A stretch of 64,000 bases of DNA. Source: Moesziomyces globuligerus. Taxonomy: Eukaryota > Basidiomycota > Ustilaginomycetes > Ustilaginales > Ustilaginaceae. The notes under the pieces were generated by a model. It had not been told where the DNA came from and did not search any database. It saw only the letters and a program-made list of their open reading frames with translations. The DNA is taken from NCBI GenBank assembly GCA_030849465.1, contig JARVLF010000010.1, positions 496,001 to 560,000 of the forward strand. The letters are read 5' to 3'. Both the position numbers and the translations under genes were made by a program. Shown here one piece after another: positions 9,424 to 18,607 of this stretch. The number at the start of each line of letters is the position of its first letter. Within the stretch, counting starts at the first letter, position 1.

Positions 9424-10446
9424 ATGTCATGCGCCAGACGCCTCGCCGCAACCTCTGCAACAGCCAAGTTGGCCCACACCAAGGAGCGATCCATCAGCAT
9501 GCCACCAAGATGGAACCAGGCACTGGTGCACATCGCCTCGGCCAAGGACCCGACCACGCTGCCCTCGGACGACCGCGTGCTCTTCTACGATGACCGCACC
9601 ATCACCATCTACGACAAGTTTGCCAAGGCCCAATACCATTTCCTCGTCCTTCCGCGCATCCCCTTCAAGCTGCACAACGAACCTGCGAAGACGGCTACTT
9701 CTGAAGCCCCGCCTGTTCTGTCAGCGGCGCACGGCAAGCTCAGCTTCGGGGCCACATCATCGAATGTCGTACCTGCATCCCACCTTCGCAACGTCTCGAC
9801 GCTGCTAGCCAGCCCATATGGCGCTGAAGTGCTCGAGGCCGTCCGCAAAGCCAGCGATCGCGTCGCAGACTACATCCGGACCGACATGCAGAGCAAGCAC
9901 GGCGTCACCTGGGACATCGAACGCGCATTCCACGCCGTGCCGAGCATGGAGCATCTCCACCTGCACGTCACGTCCATGGACCTCGTCTCGGATCGTCTCA
10001 AGCACAAGAAACACTACTTCTCCTTCGTGCCCACAGTCGACTTTGCACAGCGGCTCGAGGACGTGGAGAGCCTGGTGGCGCAGGGGAAGAAGGCATTGCC
10101 GAGGAGCGAACAGGCGTACGAACAGCTGCTCAGAGGAGGAGCGCTCAGGAGCCACCACACGGGCCAAACGTTTAGGTTCTTTCCCGAGCTCAAGGCTCAC
10201 CTCGAATCGCACTGGCGCAACGTCGTGCTCGCAATAGGGGCAGAGCAGCAGACCAGCCTTGTCAACACCACGCCGACCAAGAGGGGTGCACCCGAGAGCG
10301 ATAGGAGCGATGTGACGAGAGTCCTGGCAGACCGGGATGCTGATGAGCATTGTGCACGCCGTCGCAAGAAAGACTCGCCCAAACTGGAGCAGTCCAACGC
10401 AACACCATCGGATTCTGACGAAGAACCCTCGCTGCCGATAAGGTGA
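9424..10446 (+). CDS. HNT3: aprataxin-like DNA 5'-adenylate hydrolase (HIT family)
   Basis: A single exon encodes 340 residues from the ATG at 9424; an internal Met at 9499 directly before WNQALVHIAS is an equally good start. Aprataxin/Hnt3 removes AMP from abortive ligation intermediates at DNA breaks in the nucleus. The HIT domain spans about residues 27-210 and contains the histidine triad HLHLH (H177, H179, H181) followed by VTSMDL, exactly as in aprataxins. The C-terminal part aligns by eye with the aprataxin zinc finger (LRSHHTGQTF at 241-250, then LKAHLESHW), but both expected cysteines are replaced (S243, T246), while the histidines at 259 and 263 remain. The last ~80 residues are hydrophilic and probably disordered. 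Confidence 0.88.
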   Translation: MSCARRLAATSATAKLAHTKERSISMPPRWNQALVHIASAKDPTTLPSDDRVLFYDDRTITIYDKFAKAQYHFLVLPRIPFKLHNEPAKTATSEAPPVLSAAHGKLSFGATSSNVVPASHLRNVSTLLASPYGAEVLEAVRKASDRVADYIRTDMQSKHGVTWDIERAFHAVPSMEHLHLHVTSMDLVSDRLKHKKHYFSFVPTVDFAQRLEDVESLVAQGKKALPRSEQAYEQLLRGGALRSHHTGQTFRFFPELKAHLESHWRNVVLAIGAEQQTSLVNTTPTKRGAPESDRSDVTRVLADRDADEHCARRRKKDSPKLEQSNATPSDSDEEPSLPIR

Positions 10447-11052
10447 AGAGTCACCAGGCCCATGGATCCTCACTGTATGTCTCGGATGAATGTATCAGCA
10501 GCAGCAGTTTCTGGACCGAGCAACAAGAAGCGAAATGCTCGGATGTATAACATCACACGACCGGTTCCATCATGTCCTCATACCCTGGCTGTGCGAAGAA
10601 CGTCTATTGGGTGGCAGTAGGAAAAGTGCGGAGCGAGCGAGGGTGGAGGCAGGCTGCGTGTCGTCATCGACGAATGGCAGCGCAGCTCAAGACAACGTGC
10701 GGCAAAAAAGGCGCCCAGGAGCCTCAAATTGCCGGCCCCCGCACAGCATTTATTTTCCTAAAACTGCAGCGATGGTTTTAGAAATGCCTCGGCATGCTTC
10801 CCTCCACTCGCTGAGCACAGCATTGCAAGGAATCACTTGGGATCAACCAGGCACGGCGCTCAGACATTGACAAAGTGGATCAAGTGCTGTTGGATGGAGC
10901 AGGAATGCGAGCGTCGGTCGGGCCACGGGGTGTGACGTTGCTCCGTAGCAAGATTGGCGGAATGGAGGGGCGATCGCTGCCAAGCCCGACTCGGGTGGAG
11001 GCTGGCCTGCGGAAGAATCACAGAATGGCTCCTCGCTAAAGGCCGAGGGTTC

Positions 11053-11100
11053 GCGCTAGAAAAGCGGCGCGGCGGTTCGGACCGCCGTTAACTTTAGCGC
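11053..11100. repeat. nested inverted repeat (two-stem hairpin)
   Basis: An outer stem GCGCTA (11053-11058) pairs with TAGCGC (11095-11100). Inside it a perfect 7-bp hairpin CGGCGGT-TCGG-ACCGCCG lies at 11070-11087 with a four-base loop. Its role is unknown: it could be a cruciform, a terminator-like or RNA structure in the HNT3 3' region, or a protein-binding site. Confidence 0.5.
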
Positions 11101-11526
11101 AGTGCATTTTCCCAGCATCGCCTCGCTGGTTGACCTGCGGTTGGCCAAGAGGGTCGTGACAGGCGCCAAGCCCGTCAGGGACCTCTCGCAAAACAAAGAC
11201 CCTGGCTGACGCAGAGTGCTCCAGTGCGCCGTTGCTCGAGTGCCGTTCTTGGCCTGGATCACACGATTCCAAATCTGATACTGCACCGCAGAGCTTGAGC
11301 ATTCACACTGCGATTGCAAGCCGCCGCCTGGCGCGCAACTCGGCTCACCCGAGTCGGCGGTCGATAGGCCACTCAAGCCAGGCTCAGCACGGCGCGAATG
11401 CACGCTGGGCTCTGCGGTGCACTGCCTCCAGCTCACCGTGCGGTCCCATCCAGGCACACTCGCCTCAGGCCCTGCATCCCCACTCGCTGCGCCATCCTCA
11501 CGCGCCCCAGCCTCGATCCAGCCAGA

Positions 11527-11532
11527 TATATA
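11527..11532 (+). promoter_or_regulatory. candidate TATA box of the MAM3-like gene
   Basis: GATATATAC lies 155 bp upstream of the chosen ATG in otherwise GC-rich DNA. This is a plausible core promoter position; no transcript data support it. Confidence 0.35.
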
Positions 11533-11686
11533 CACCGCAGCCCATGCATGCGCCCTTATCGTCATTCCCCCACACCAAATTGTCCCTGTGACATACTCGA
11601 CGACTTCTCACTCTTGCTCAAGCAGTCACCCATCTTCGCGTGTGACCCACCACATTCAACGAACCAGATCGAATCCTATCCAACGA

Positions 11687-14599
11687 ATGGAGTGCCCTGC
11701 AAACGATGGCCCCGACCTTGATGATTGTAGGACCTTAAACCCATCGTCCAATAGCAGCACCCGGCCCGCCTGCTCCAACAACCGCCGCCAGCTTCACTGC
11801 CCTCCCGCATCCAAGACAGTTCGCGCTCGATCTCTGCGCAACGTACTGCTTCTCGTCCTAGGCAGCTTCGTATTCTTTGCCGCCTCGTTCGCCCTCCCAG
11901 CTCAAGCCTACGTCGTTCCTCCCAAGCCTTCCGCCACATCCCACGATGATCGACTCATAGCCGCGGCTCAGTCGGATCGCGCCTCCGCTGCGCGATCCAC
12001 CGACGTTGAATTCTCTCCCCTCTCGGCGTTCTCGACTCAAGCCACCGTGCAGTGGATCCAGGACCAGATCGCTTCGGACCACGATCATGGTCTTGAATCG
12101 CAGGCTTTCCTCGAAGAGCTCTACGAGCGCCTCGCGTCCGAGCGCCGATCTGCCGCCGCCCCCGCGTTCGTCGAGGACGTTGCCGTGGCGCCCCGCTCGC
12201 CGCGTCGCCGCTTCTGGAAGCGCGCCACCTCGGCCGGAGGCGGTGAGGCGTCCACCTGCGGTGAGACCGAGCTCTCCAAGGCACAGAAGGCCGTCTACGG
12301 CATCTTGATCCCCATCCTCGTCGTCCTCTCTGGTCTCTTCGCCGGTCTCACCCTCGGCTACATGTCGCTCGACGAGACCCAGCTCCAGGTGCTCGCCCTC
12401 CAGGGCACTCTCAAGCAGAAGAGGTATGCCGAGAAGATCATGCCTATCCGCAAGGACGGCCATCTCCTGCTCACCACCCTGCTCATCGCCAATATGATCA
12501 CCAACGAGACCCTCCCCATCATCGCCGATCCGCTCCTCGGCGGCGGTGTCCCGGCGGTCATCTTCAGCATCGTCCTGGTCGTCATCTTTGCCGAGCTGAT
12601 CCCTCAGTCCGTATGCTCTCGCTACGGCCTCGCCATCGGCGCCAAGCTGGCCCCGCTCACCCGCTGTGTCATAGTTCTGCTCTGGCCCATCGCCTACCCC
12701 GTCTCCCGCGTGCTCCACTGGACCCTCGGCCCTCACCACGGCATCGTCTACAGGCGCGCCGAACTCAAGGAGCTTGTCAACATGCACGCCGCCACTGCCG
12801 GTCGCGGCGATCTCAACAACGACACGGTCACCATCGTCGGCGGTGCGCTCGATCTCCAGGAAAAGGTGGTCAAGCAGGCCATGACGCCCATCGACAGCGT
12901 TTTCATGATCTCGATCGACTCGAAGCTCGGCTACGACACGCTCCAGCAGATTGTCAGCTCGGGCCACTCGCGTATCCCAGTCTACCAGGAGATTGAGATC
13001 CCCCTCAACCGTGCTCGCGGCGGAAGCGGTACCCTCACGCCCAGCCGCGTTGGCGGTGGCCTCTTTGGCGCCTTGAGCAGGAAGACCAGCACCACACAGG
13101 CCAAGAACTCGATCGACGACCAGCGCACGCTCGAGGGCAGCACCGCAACCGACAAGGACTCGACCACGCAGGAGTCTCCCGCCGGCGACAACAAGGCCGC
13201 CATCGCCCCCGCCTCCACCATGATCAAGCGCAAGAAGATCATCGGCGCTCTGCTCGTCAAGCAGTGTGTGCTTCTCGACCCCGAGGACGAGACGCCCGTG
13301 CGCGACATGGTGATCAACGCGCTGCCTACGGTACCCGCCGACGAGCCGCTGCTCAATCTGCTCAACGTCTTTCAGGAGGGCCGCTCTCATCTCGCCATTG
13401 TCTCTTCGCGTACCAGGCGCTCCTCTCCCGGCTCTTTCGTCGGCCTGGGCAACGAGAGCGACCCGCGCAAGACGCAGGCTGTGGCTCGCTCCGGCACCGC
13501 AGCGCGCATCGAGAACTTAGGCAACATTGACGAGGAGAAGCAGCTGGACGAACAGTCGATCAAAAAGTCGAGCTTCTGGTCGCGTCACCTGCGCCGCCAT
13601 CATCGCCACAACACCAAGGCCGCCTCGCTCGACCTGCCTCCCGAGGCTCTGCACGACGATGTAGACGCCAGCGCCGTAGCCACCGAGATGGCGCAGCGCG
13701 ACGTGCCCATCGGCATCATCACGCTCGAGGATGTGCTCGAGGAGCTGATCGGCGAGGAGATCCTCGACGAGTACGACTCGGAGGTGGAGCAGAACTTCGC
13801 CCAGATCAGCCCGCCGCCCAGTCCGGGCCACAAGGAGATGGTCAACAAGCAGACCGAGACGCCCAGCGATGCCGACGAGGTGCAGCTGCCCGGCCCGACC
13901 CTCAAGCTGCCCACGAGCCCCAAGATCCCGCTGCCCCGCTTCATGCTCGGTCGCAACGCCAGTCACGAGGATGTTGCGGTCGGTACCACGCCTGCTGGCG
14001 CGAATGCCTCGTCGCCCGCGACGCCGTTGACCGAGTCCCGCGCCGTGCTTGCCGCTTCGCAGGAGGCAGATGCTAACGACGGCTCACAGTTCCCCTTTGA
14101 CGCGGCCGAGGGCGGCAACGTAGCTTCGCGTGCTGACTCGCGTCCTGGCTCGCGGCCCGTGTCGCCCGGACCGGCGGCTGTGCTCGGAACGAGCCAAGAT
14201 GCGCATCTGGTGGCCCCACGCGCAAACAAGCCGGTAGTGATCCGCCACCAGGCGCCGGATGGCACGATCGCCACTGCGATCGTGGGTGAGGGCCTGCTCC
14301 GTGGCCGCACCAACACGCTCGTGTCGGAGCGGATGGCGAGCGGCGAGGGCAGCCGCAGCACTACGCCGTCCGGCACGCGGGTGAGCCGCTTCAAGAGCAC
14401 GCCGCTGCCCGGCGCTGTTCCGGGCACGCCAGTGACAGGCGCGGCGCCTCGTAGCAAGACGCCCGGCAAGCCGGAAGTCGGTTCTTCGCTCGTCGAGGAG
14501 GACGCGGCCGTGGCTCTGGTCGCGAGCCCTGAAGAGATGGAGTCGGACAAGAACACGAAGCAGCTCGGCGGTGATAGCGATGATACCGATACGCTTTGA
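11687..14599 (+). CDS. MAM3: MAM3/CNNM-type DUF21 + CBS domain membrane protein
   Basis: A single exon encodes 970 residues from the ATG at 11687 (MECPANDGPD); the frame is open further upstream but that part looks like leader. Relatives are yeast Mam3 (vacuole, manganese sensitivity) and animal CNNM magnesium proteins. A hydrophobic segment near residues 46-72 may be a signal or first membrane anchor. The DUF21 membrane block spans about residues 198-360 (VYGILIPILVVLSGLFAGLT, then LLTTLLIANMITNE, then FSIVLVVIFAELIPQSV). The CBS pair begins at about 390 (MTPIDSVFMISID) and is interrupted by a ~90-residue Ser/Thr-rich insert; it resumes near residue 520 and closes with PIGIITLEDVLEELIGEEI near 680. 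The last ~270 residues are low-complexity and probably cytosolic. Confidence 0.88.
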   Translation: MECPANDGPDLDDCRTLNPSSNSSTRPACSNNRRQLHCPPASKTVRARSLRNVLLLVLGSFVFFAASFALPAQAYVVPPKPSATSHDDRLIAAAQSDRASAARSTDVEFSPLSAFSTQATVQWIQDQIASDHDHGLESQAFLEELYERLASERRSAAAPAFVEDVAVAPRSPRRRFWKRATSAGGGEASTCGETELSKAQKAVYGILIPILVVLSGLFAGLTLGYMSLDETQLQVLALQGTLKQKRYAEKIMPIRKDGHLLLTTLLIANMITNETLPIIADPLLGGGVPAVIFSIVLVVIFAELIPQSVCSRYGLAIGAKLAPLTRCVIVLLWPIAYPVSRVLHWTLGPHHGIVYRRAELKELVNMHAATAGRGDLNNDTVTIVGGALDLQEKVVKQAMTPIDSVFMISIDSKLGYDTLQQIVSSGHSRIPVYQEIEIPLNRARGGSGTLTPSRVGGGLFGALSRKTSTTQAKNSIDDQRTLEGSTATDKDSTTQESPAGDNKAAIAPASTMIKRKKIIGALLVKQCVLLDPEDETPVRDMVINALPTVPADEPLLNLLNVFQEGRSHLAIVSSRTRRSSPGSFVGLGNESDPRKTQAVARSGTAARIENLGNIDEEKQLDEQSIKKSSFWSRHLRRHHRHNTKAASLDLPPEALHDDVDASAVATEMAQRDVPIGIITLEDVLEELIGEEILDEYDSEVEQNFAQISPPPSPGHKEMVNKQTETPSDADEVQLPGPTLKLPTSPKIPLPRFMLGRNASHEDVAVGTTPAGANASSPATPLTESRAVLAASQEADANDGSQFPFDAAEGGNVASRADSRPGSRPVSPGPAAVLGTSQDAHLVAPRANKPVVIRHQAPDGTIATAIVGEGLLRGRTNTLVSERMASGEGSRSTTPSGTRVSRFKSTPLPGAVPGTPVTGAAPRSKTPGKPEVGSSLVEEDAAVALVASPEEMESDKNTKQLGGDSDDTDTL

Positions 14600-15086
14600 G
14601 GTCCAGGTCGACTCGCGAGTCGCGACTCGCTCTCGGTTGCTCCCAGTGTCAATCGGACAAAGATCGAAATTGAAAGTGTCGAGCGTTTTGCATTGCTTGA
14701 TTGCCGTTATACGGTCTTTCGGACGCTGTTTGCGCTCCGCAACTCGGTGAGGATGTGAAGGTGTCCACGACGAGCTGAGCGGAGTGGAGCCGCTGGAACG
14801 AGTGATTTTGCGCTTCGGCGCCAGCGCCGAGTTCCGCGCCGACAGGGTTCCGATTTGCTTCGGATCTTGGTCCGTCAGGGTGGAGGGCAGGTCAGCGGAA
14901 TTTCCCCACGCCCATTCGCGATTCTCGCAAGGCATCGTGGGGGCAACTATCGACGGGTCGACTTTGGCCCAACCTTGCTACTTGGTTGACCCGCTTCATC
15001 CCTGCCTTCCATCCCTTTAAGAAGCCAGCCTGTTTGAGGTCCACTGTCGAACCTCGAACCGAAACGCCCGCTTCATTGGTGCCACG
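14600..15086. promoter_or_regulatory. intergenic region upstream of the ARA2-like gene
   Basis: 487 bp between tandem genes. I see no gene or repeat; it presumably holds the MAM3-like 3' UTR and the promoter of the next gene. Confidence 0.35.
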
Positions 15087-16493
15087 ATGCCGGTGTATCC
15101 GTCGGTGGAGCCGAGCGCTACGGACTTTCCGGAGCAGCCAGCGCTCGAGACGCTTTTGCACGATGATCTCAAGCATGGTCTCGCACCCTGGCGGCACGAT
15201 GCGATCAACACGCCCTCGAACCTCGCGCGGGGAGCAGGTGATCTGGCCACCGATGCTTCGCCGATCGTCTTTGGCGGAGGCGTGTTCGGACACGACATGT
15301 ACAATACCTCGGACACCTTGGCTTCCGATCTCCCCCTCCGTACGGTGCGGCTGGCGCTGAGATACGGCATCAACGCCTTTGACACTTCGCCGTACTACTT
15401 TCCGTCCGAATTCACGCTGGGCAGCATCCTGGCTCGGTTGCGACCCGAGTTCCCGCGCGAGTCGTACTTCCTCATCACCAAATGCGGTCGCTACGGTCCC
15501 GATCACCACCACTTTGACTATTCGGCGGAAAAGATCGACAGCAGCGTCCGCGGAAGTTGCAGGAGGCTCGGCACAGAGTATCTGGACGTGGTGCTGACGC
15601 ACGATGCCGAATTCGTCTGCGACAAGGTCGGGCGTAGTCACCACGACGGTTGGGAGAGCGGCATCGTCTCGGGCCTCGTCAAGCCGCAGGACGTAGGTGT
15701 CCAACAGACCAGGGACGAGGTCATGGCATCGCTGGGATTGGCACCTGGGCTGGAAGCGGCGAGTAAAGTGCATGGCAAAGGCGATGCACAGTTCCTCGAA
15801 GCCGTCCAGACGCTCTTCAAGCTCAAGGATCAAGGCATCGTCAAGCGCGTCGGCATCTCGGGCTATCCGCTCCCTGTCCTGCTGCGTCTCTCGCGACTCG
15901 TAGCGACCACAGCGCCCTACAGACCGCTCGACGTGGTGCTCAACTACTCCAACCACTGTCTGCACTCGGATGTGCTCGAGGGCTGGAAGTCGCTCTTTGC
16001 TGCCGATCCTCGCGGAGACGCGTCCGACGCACTGCCCGACTTGACCTGGACGGCTCCCCTCCTGCTCAACGGATCGCCTTTCTCCATGGGTCTGCTCACA
16101 GACGGTACTCCGCCCCCCTGGCATCCCGCCAGCGATGCGCTCAAGGCTGCGACCAAGGAGGCGAGCCGCGAGCTCGTGGCCAAAGGAGACTCGCTCACGC
16201 TCACGGCACTGGCTTATGGACTGCGCGGTTCCGAAGTGCCTGGTGCCACCGGAGGCCCGCAGCTCCGAACGCTCGTCGGCCTCAGCCATCCCGACCACGT
16301 ACACAGCGCCATCGAGGCCTACCGCGTCCTGAGCGCCGGTGCCACCAAGGCGGGCACCGCGCTCTTCCCGGCAAAAGCCGCCGACGAGGACCGGCTCAAG
16401 GCGTATGCCAAGCAGGCCGAGAACGAGGCGTATGCACGCGACCTCTTCGCCCAACGCGGCGTGCGCGAGTGGAGCTGGGCCAGCGGTCTCTAG
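15087..16493 (+). CDS. ARA2: D-arabinose 1-dehydrogenase (ARA2-like aldo/keto reductase)
   Basis: A single exon encodes 468 residues. Yeast Ara2 oxidises D-arabinose to the lactone with NAD, leading to the antioxidant D-erythroascorbate. The aldo/keto reductase barrel starts around residue 58 (PIVFGGGVFG). The catalytic tetrad can be seen: Asp in AFDTSPYY (D99), Tyr at 103/104, Lys in LITKCGRYG (K132) and His in VVLTHDAEF (H172). Two features point to Ara2 rather than a general reductase: a short histidine-rich loop (DHHHFDYS) and the SAEKIDSSVRGSCRRLGTEYLD helix segment. The protein is longer than yeast Ara2 (335 residues), mainly through the N-terminal extension and loop insertions after residue 180. 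It is in tandem with the MAM3-like gene. Confidence 0.82.
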   Translation: MPVYPSVEPSATDFPEQPALETLLHDDLKHGLAPWRHDAINTPSNLARGAGDLATDASPIVFGGGVFGHDMYNTSDTLASDLPLRTVRLALRYGINAFDTSPYYFPSEFTLGSILARLRPEFPRESYFLITKCGRYGPDHHHFDYSAEKIDSSVRGSCRRLGTEYLDVVLTHDAEFVCDKVGRSHHDGWESGIVSGLVKPQDVGVQQTRDEVMASLGLAPGLEAASKVHGKGDAQFLEAVQTLFKLKDQGIVKRVGISGYPLPVLLRLSRLVATTAPYRPLDVVLNYSNHCLHSDVLEGWKSLFAADPRGDASDALPDLTWTAPLLLNGSPFSMGLLTDGTPPPWHPASDALKAATKEASRELVAKGDSLTLTALAYGLRGSEVPGATGGPQLRTLVGLSHPDHVHSAIEAYRVLSAGATKAGTALFPAKAADEDRLKAYAKQAENEAYARDLFAQRGVREWSWASGL

Positions 16494-17081
16494 GTCTTTT
16501 GTACTGTTGCTATCTAGGAATGGAATCCCGAGCATCGTCAGCATCGTATGCTGCCGCGGATGTGTGGTCATGCTTCAGCGAGAGGAGGCAGTGAACCGTG
16601 AGGTTGGAGCATGAATGTTACGCCGGCAGGTGTATTCTGAGGAAAAACTTGGCAGGATGCGTGTGGAGGCGGGTGGCTCGATCACGGAGGCGTATTGCAC
16701 AGGCCGAGAATTTAGGGCAGCAGAGAGGCAGTGGGAATCGAGTCTGGCTCGGTTGACGCGTCCGCCTGTGCGTAGAATCCGCTCCAGCCAACACTCCATC
16801 TCGGTGCTTGCGGCTGCTTGCGACACCGCCAACACCGTCTACCAGCCACCTTCCACCGCTGCATTGCTAGAAGCACAGTCCACGGACGACATTCGCCTCC
16901 GTTTCTGCATCCGAATTCGGACCTCTCGACTCGACCCGGTTCGACTCACTCGGATCTCCTGCGTTTCTTCGAGCCCGCTTGCCAGCATCGGCGCTTGCAC
17001 AGCACAGCAGAACCACCGCTTCACAGCACCCCCGCCTCTGGAAAACGCGCGCACACAGCATCACGTTTCCGCAGCGCGATC
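16494..17081. promoter_or_regulatory. promoter region of RPN6
   Basis: 588 bp between tandem genes. No gene is seen, and I found no clear copy of the proteasome-associated control element known from yeast. Confidence 0.35.
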
Positions 17082-18517
17082 ATGACGGCACCACAGACGG
17101 TCGCACGGGCCGACGAGGCGATCAAGGCGGGCAACGCCAAGGAGGGCGAGCGGATCCTCAAGGCGATCCTGTCGGAAAAGGCATCGGCATCGAACGATGC
17201 GTTCCTCAAGGAGCAGGAGTCGGCGCTGCTGCGTCTCGGCGAGCTGTATCGCGATAGCAAGGACGCGGATGCGCTCGCCGAGACGGTGCGGTCATCGCGC
17301 ACGTTTATGAGCTCGATCGCCAAGGCCAAGACGGCGAAGCTGGTGCGCACGCTGATCGACTACTTTGAGGGCATCCCGGGCAGCCAGCAGACGCAGATCC
17401 AGGTGGCCAAGGAGAACGCCGAGTGGGCCAAGTCGGAAAAGCGCATCTTCCTCAAGCAGAACCTCGAGACGAAGCTGATCGGCCTCTACTTTGAGAACAA
17501 GCACTACCGCGACGCGCTGCCGCTGATCGACAGCCTGCTGCGCGAACTCAAGAAGCTCGACGACAAGATGATCCTCACCGAGGTGCATCTGCTCGAGTCC
17601 AAGGTGAACCACGCCATTTCGAATCTGCCCAAGGCCAAGGCGGCGCTGACCTCGGCGAGGACGGCGGCCAACTCGATCTACTGCCCGCCTACGCTGCAGG
17701 CGCAGCTCGACATGCAGGCCGGCGTGCTCCACGCCGAGGACAAGGACTACACCACCGCCTACTCGTACTTTTTCGAGACGCTCGAGGGCTTTGCGCTGCA
17801 GGAGGATCCGCGCGCGCCGCTCGCGCTCAAGTACATGCTCCTCTGCAAGATCATGCTCAACCTCTCGGAGGACGTCAACAACATCATCGGCGGCAAGCAC
17901 GCCGCAAAGTACGCGGGCAGGGACGTCGAGGCGATGAAGTCGGTCGCGCAGGCGCACGAGGACCGCAGCCTCGAGCGCTTCGAACAGGCGCTGCGCACCT
18001 ACAAGGAGGAGCTCTCCAACGACCCCATCGTCAAGAACCACCTCTCGGCGCTCTACGACACGCTGCTCGAACAGAACCTCCTCCGCGTCATCGAACCCTA
18101 CTCGCGCGTCGAGATCGCCCACATCGCCAAGGAGGTCCGCCAGCCCGTGCGCGAAGTCGAACTCAAGTATGTCGCCCGCACGCATCGCCTCTCGATCCAG
18201 CAACCAGCATGTATACTGACGCTCTTTTTCCTTTCGCTTGGCGCCTGCCTAGATTGAGCCAGATGATCCTCGACAAGGTCTTCCACGGCATCCTCGACCA
18301 GGGTGCAGGCTGTCTCGTGGTCTACGACCAGCCAGTAGAAGACGTACGTTATCAAGCGCGATGCTCTCAGCCAGAGTGAGATATCCGTACTGACCCTGAT
18401 CCATTTCGATTCATGCTTTGGCGTCGGCAGAAAACGTACGCGGTCACGCTCGACACACTCAAGCACGTCGGCAACGTCATCGACTCGCTCTACAAGAAGG
18501 CCAACAAGCTCGCATGA
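17082..18517 (+). CDS. RPN6: 26S proteasome lid subunit Rpn6 (PSMD11)
   Basis: Three exons, 17082-18166, 18253-18343 and 18431-18517, with introns of 86 and 87 nt (donors GTATGT and GTACGT, acceptors CTAG and GCAG), give 420 residues; yeast Rpn6 has 434. Rpn6 is a PCI scaffold that clamps the proteasome lid to the core particle. TPR-like helical repeats fill about residues 1-280 (for example [19 protein letters not shown] and [19 protein letters not shown]). The PCI domain follows, with [18 protein letters not shown] near residue 340 and the winged-helix end [20 protein letters not shown] built across the first exon junction. The protein ends in a helical tail ([13 protein letters not shown]), typical of this subunit. 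Its stop lies 90 bp from the stop of the convergent aminotransferase gene. Confidence 0.95.
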
Positions 18518-18607
18518 GCTCCGCCTGCGGATGGCAGTAATCAAGACGTCCTTTTCGGTCCATGCGGGAACGTGCGAGGATGCATGAGAGACTGAAAGGG
18601 GGGATGA

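Larger units (their letters stand above)
10447..11686. promoter_or_regulatory. HNT3 3' region and MAM3-like promoter
   Basis: 1,240 bp without a credible gene. It contains a nested inverted repeat at 11053-11100 and a TATATA element at 11527-11532. Small frames across it show no family resemblance. Confidence 0.4.

Noticed and set aside
11544..11721. Upstream ATGs at 11544 and 11548 ahead of the MAM3-like start, the second overlapping it
   Set aside because: They lie only 12-21 bp after the candidate TATA box and are probably outside the transcript.
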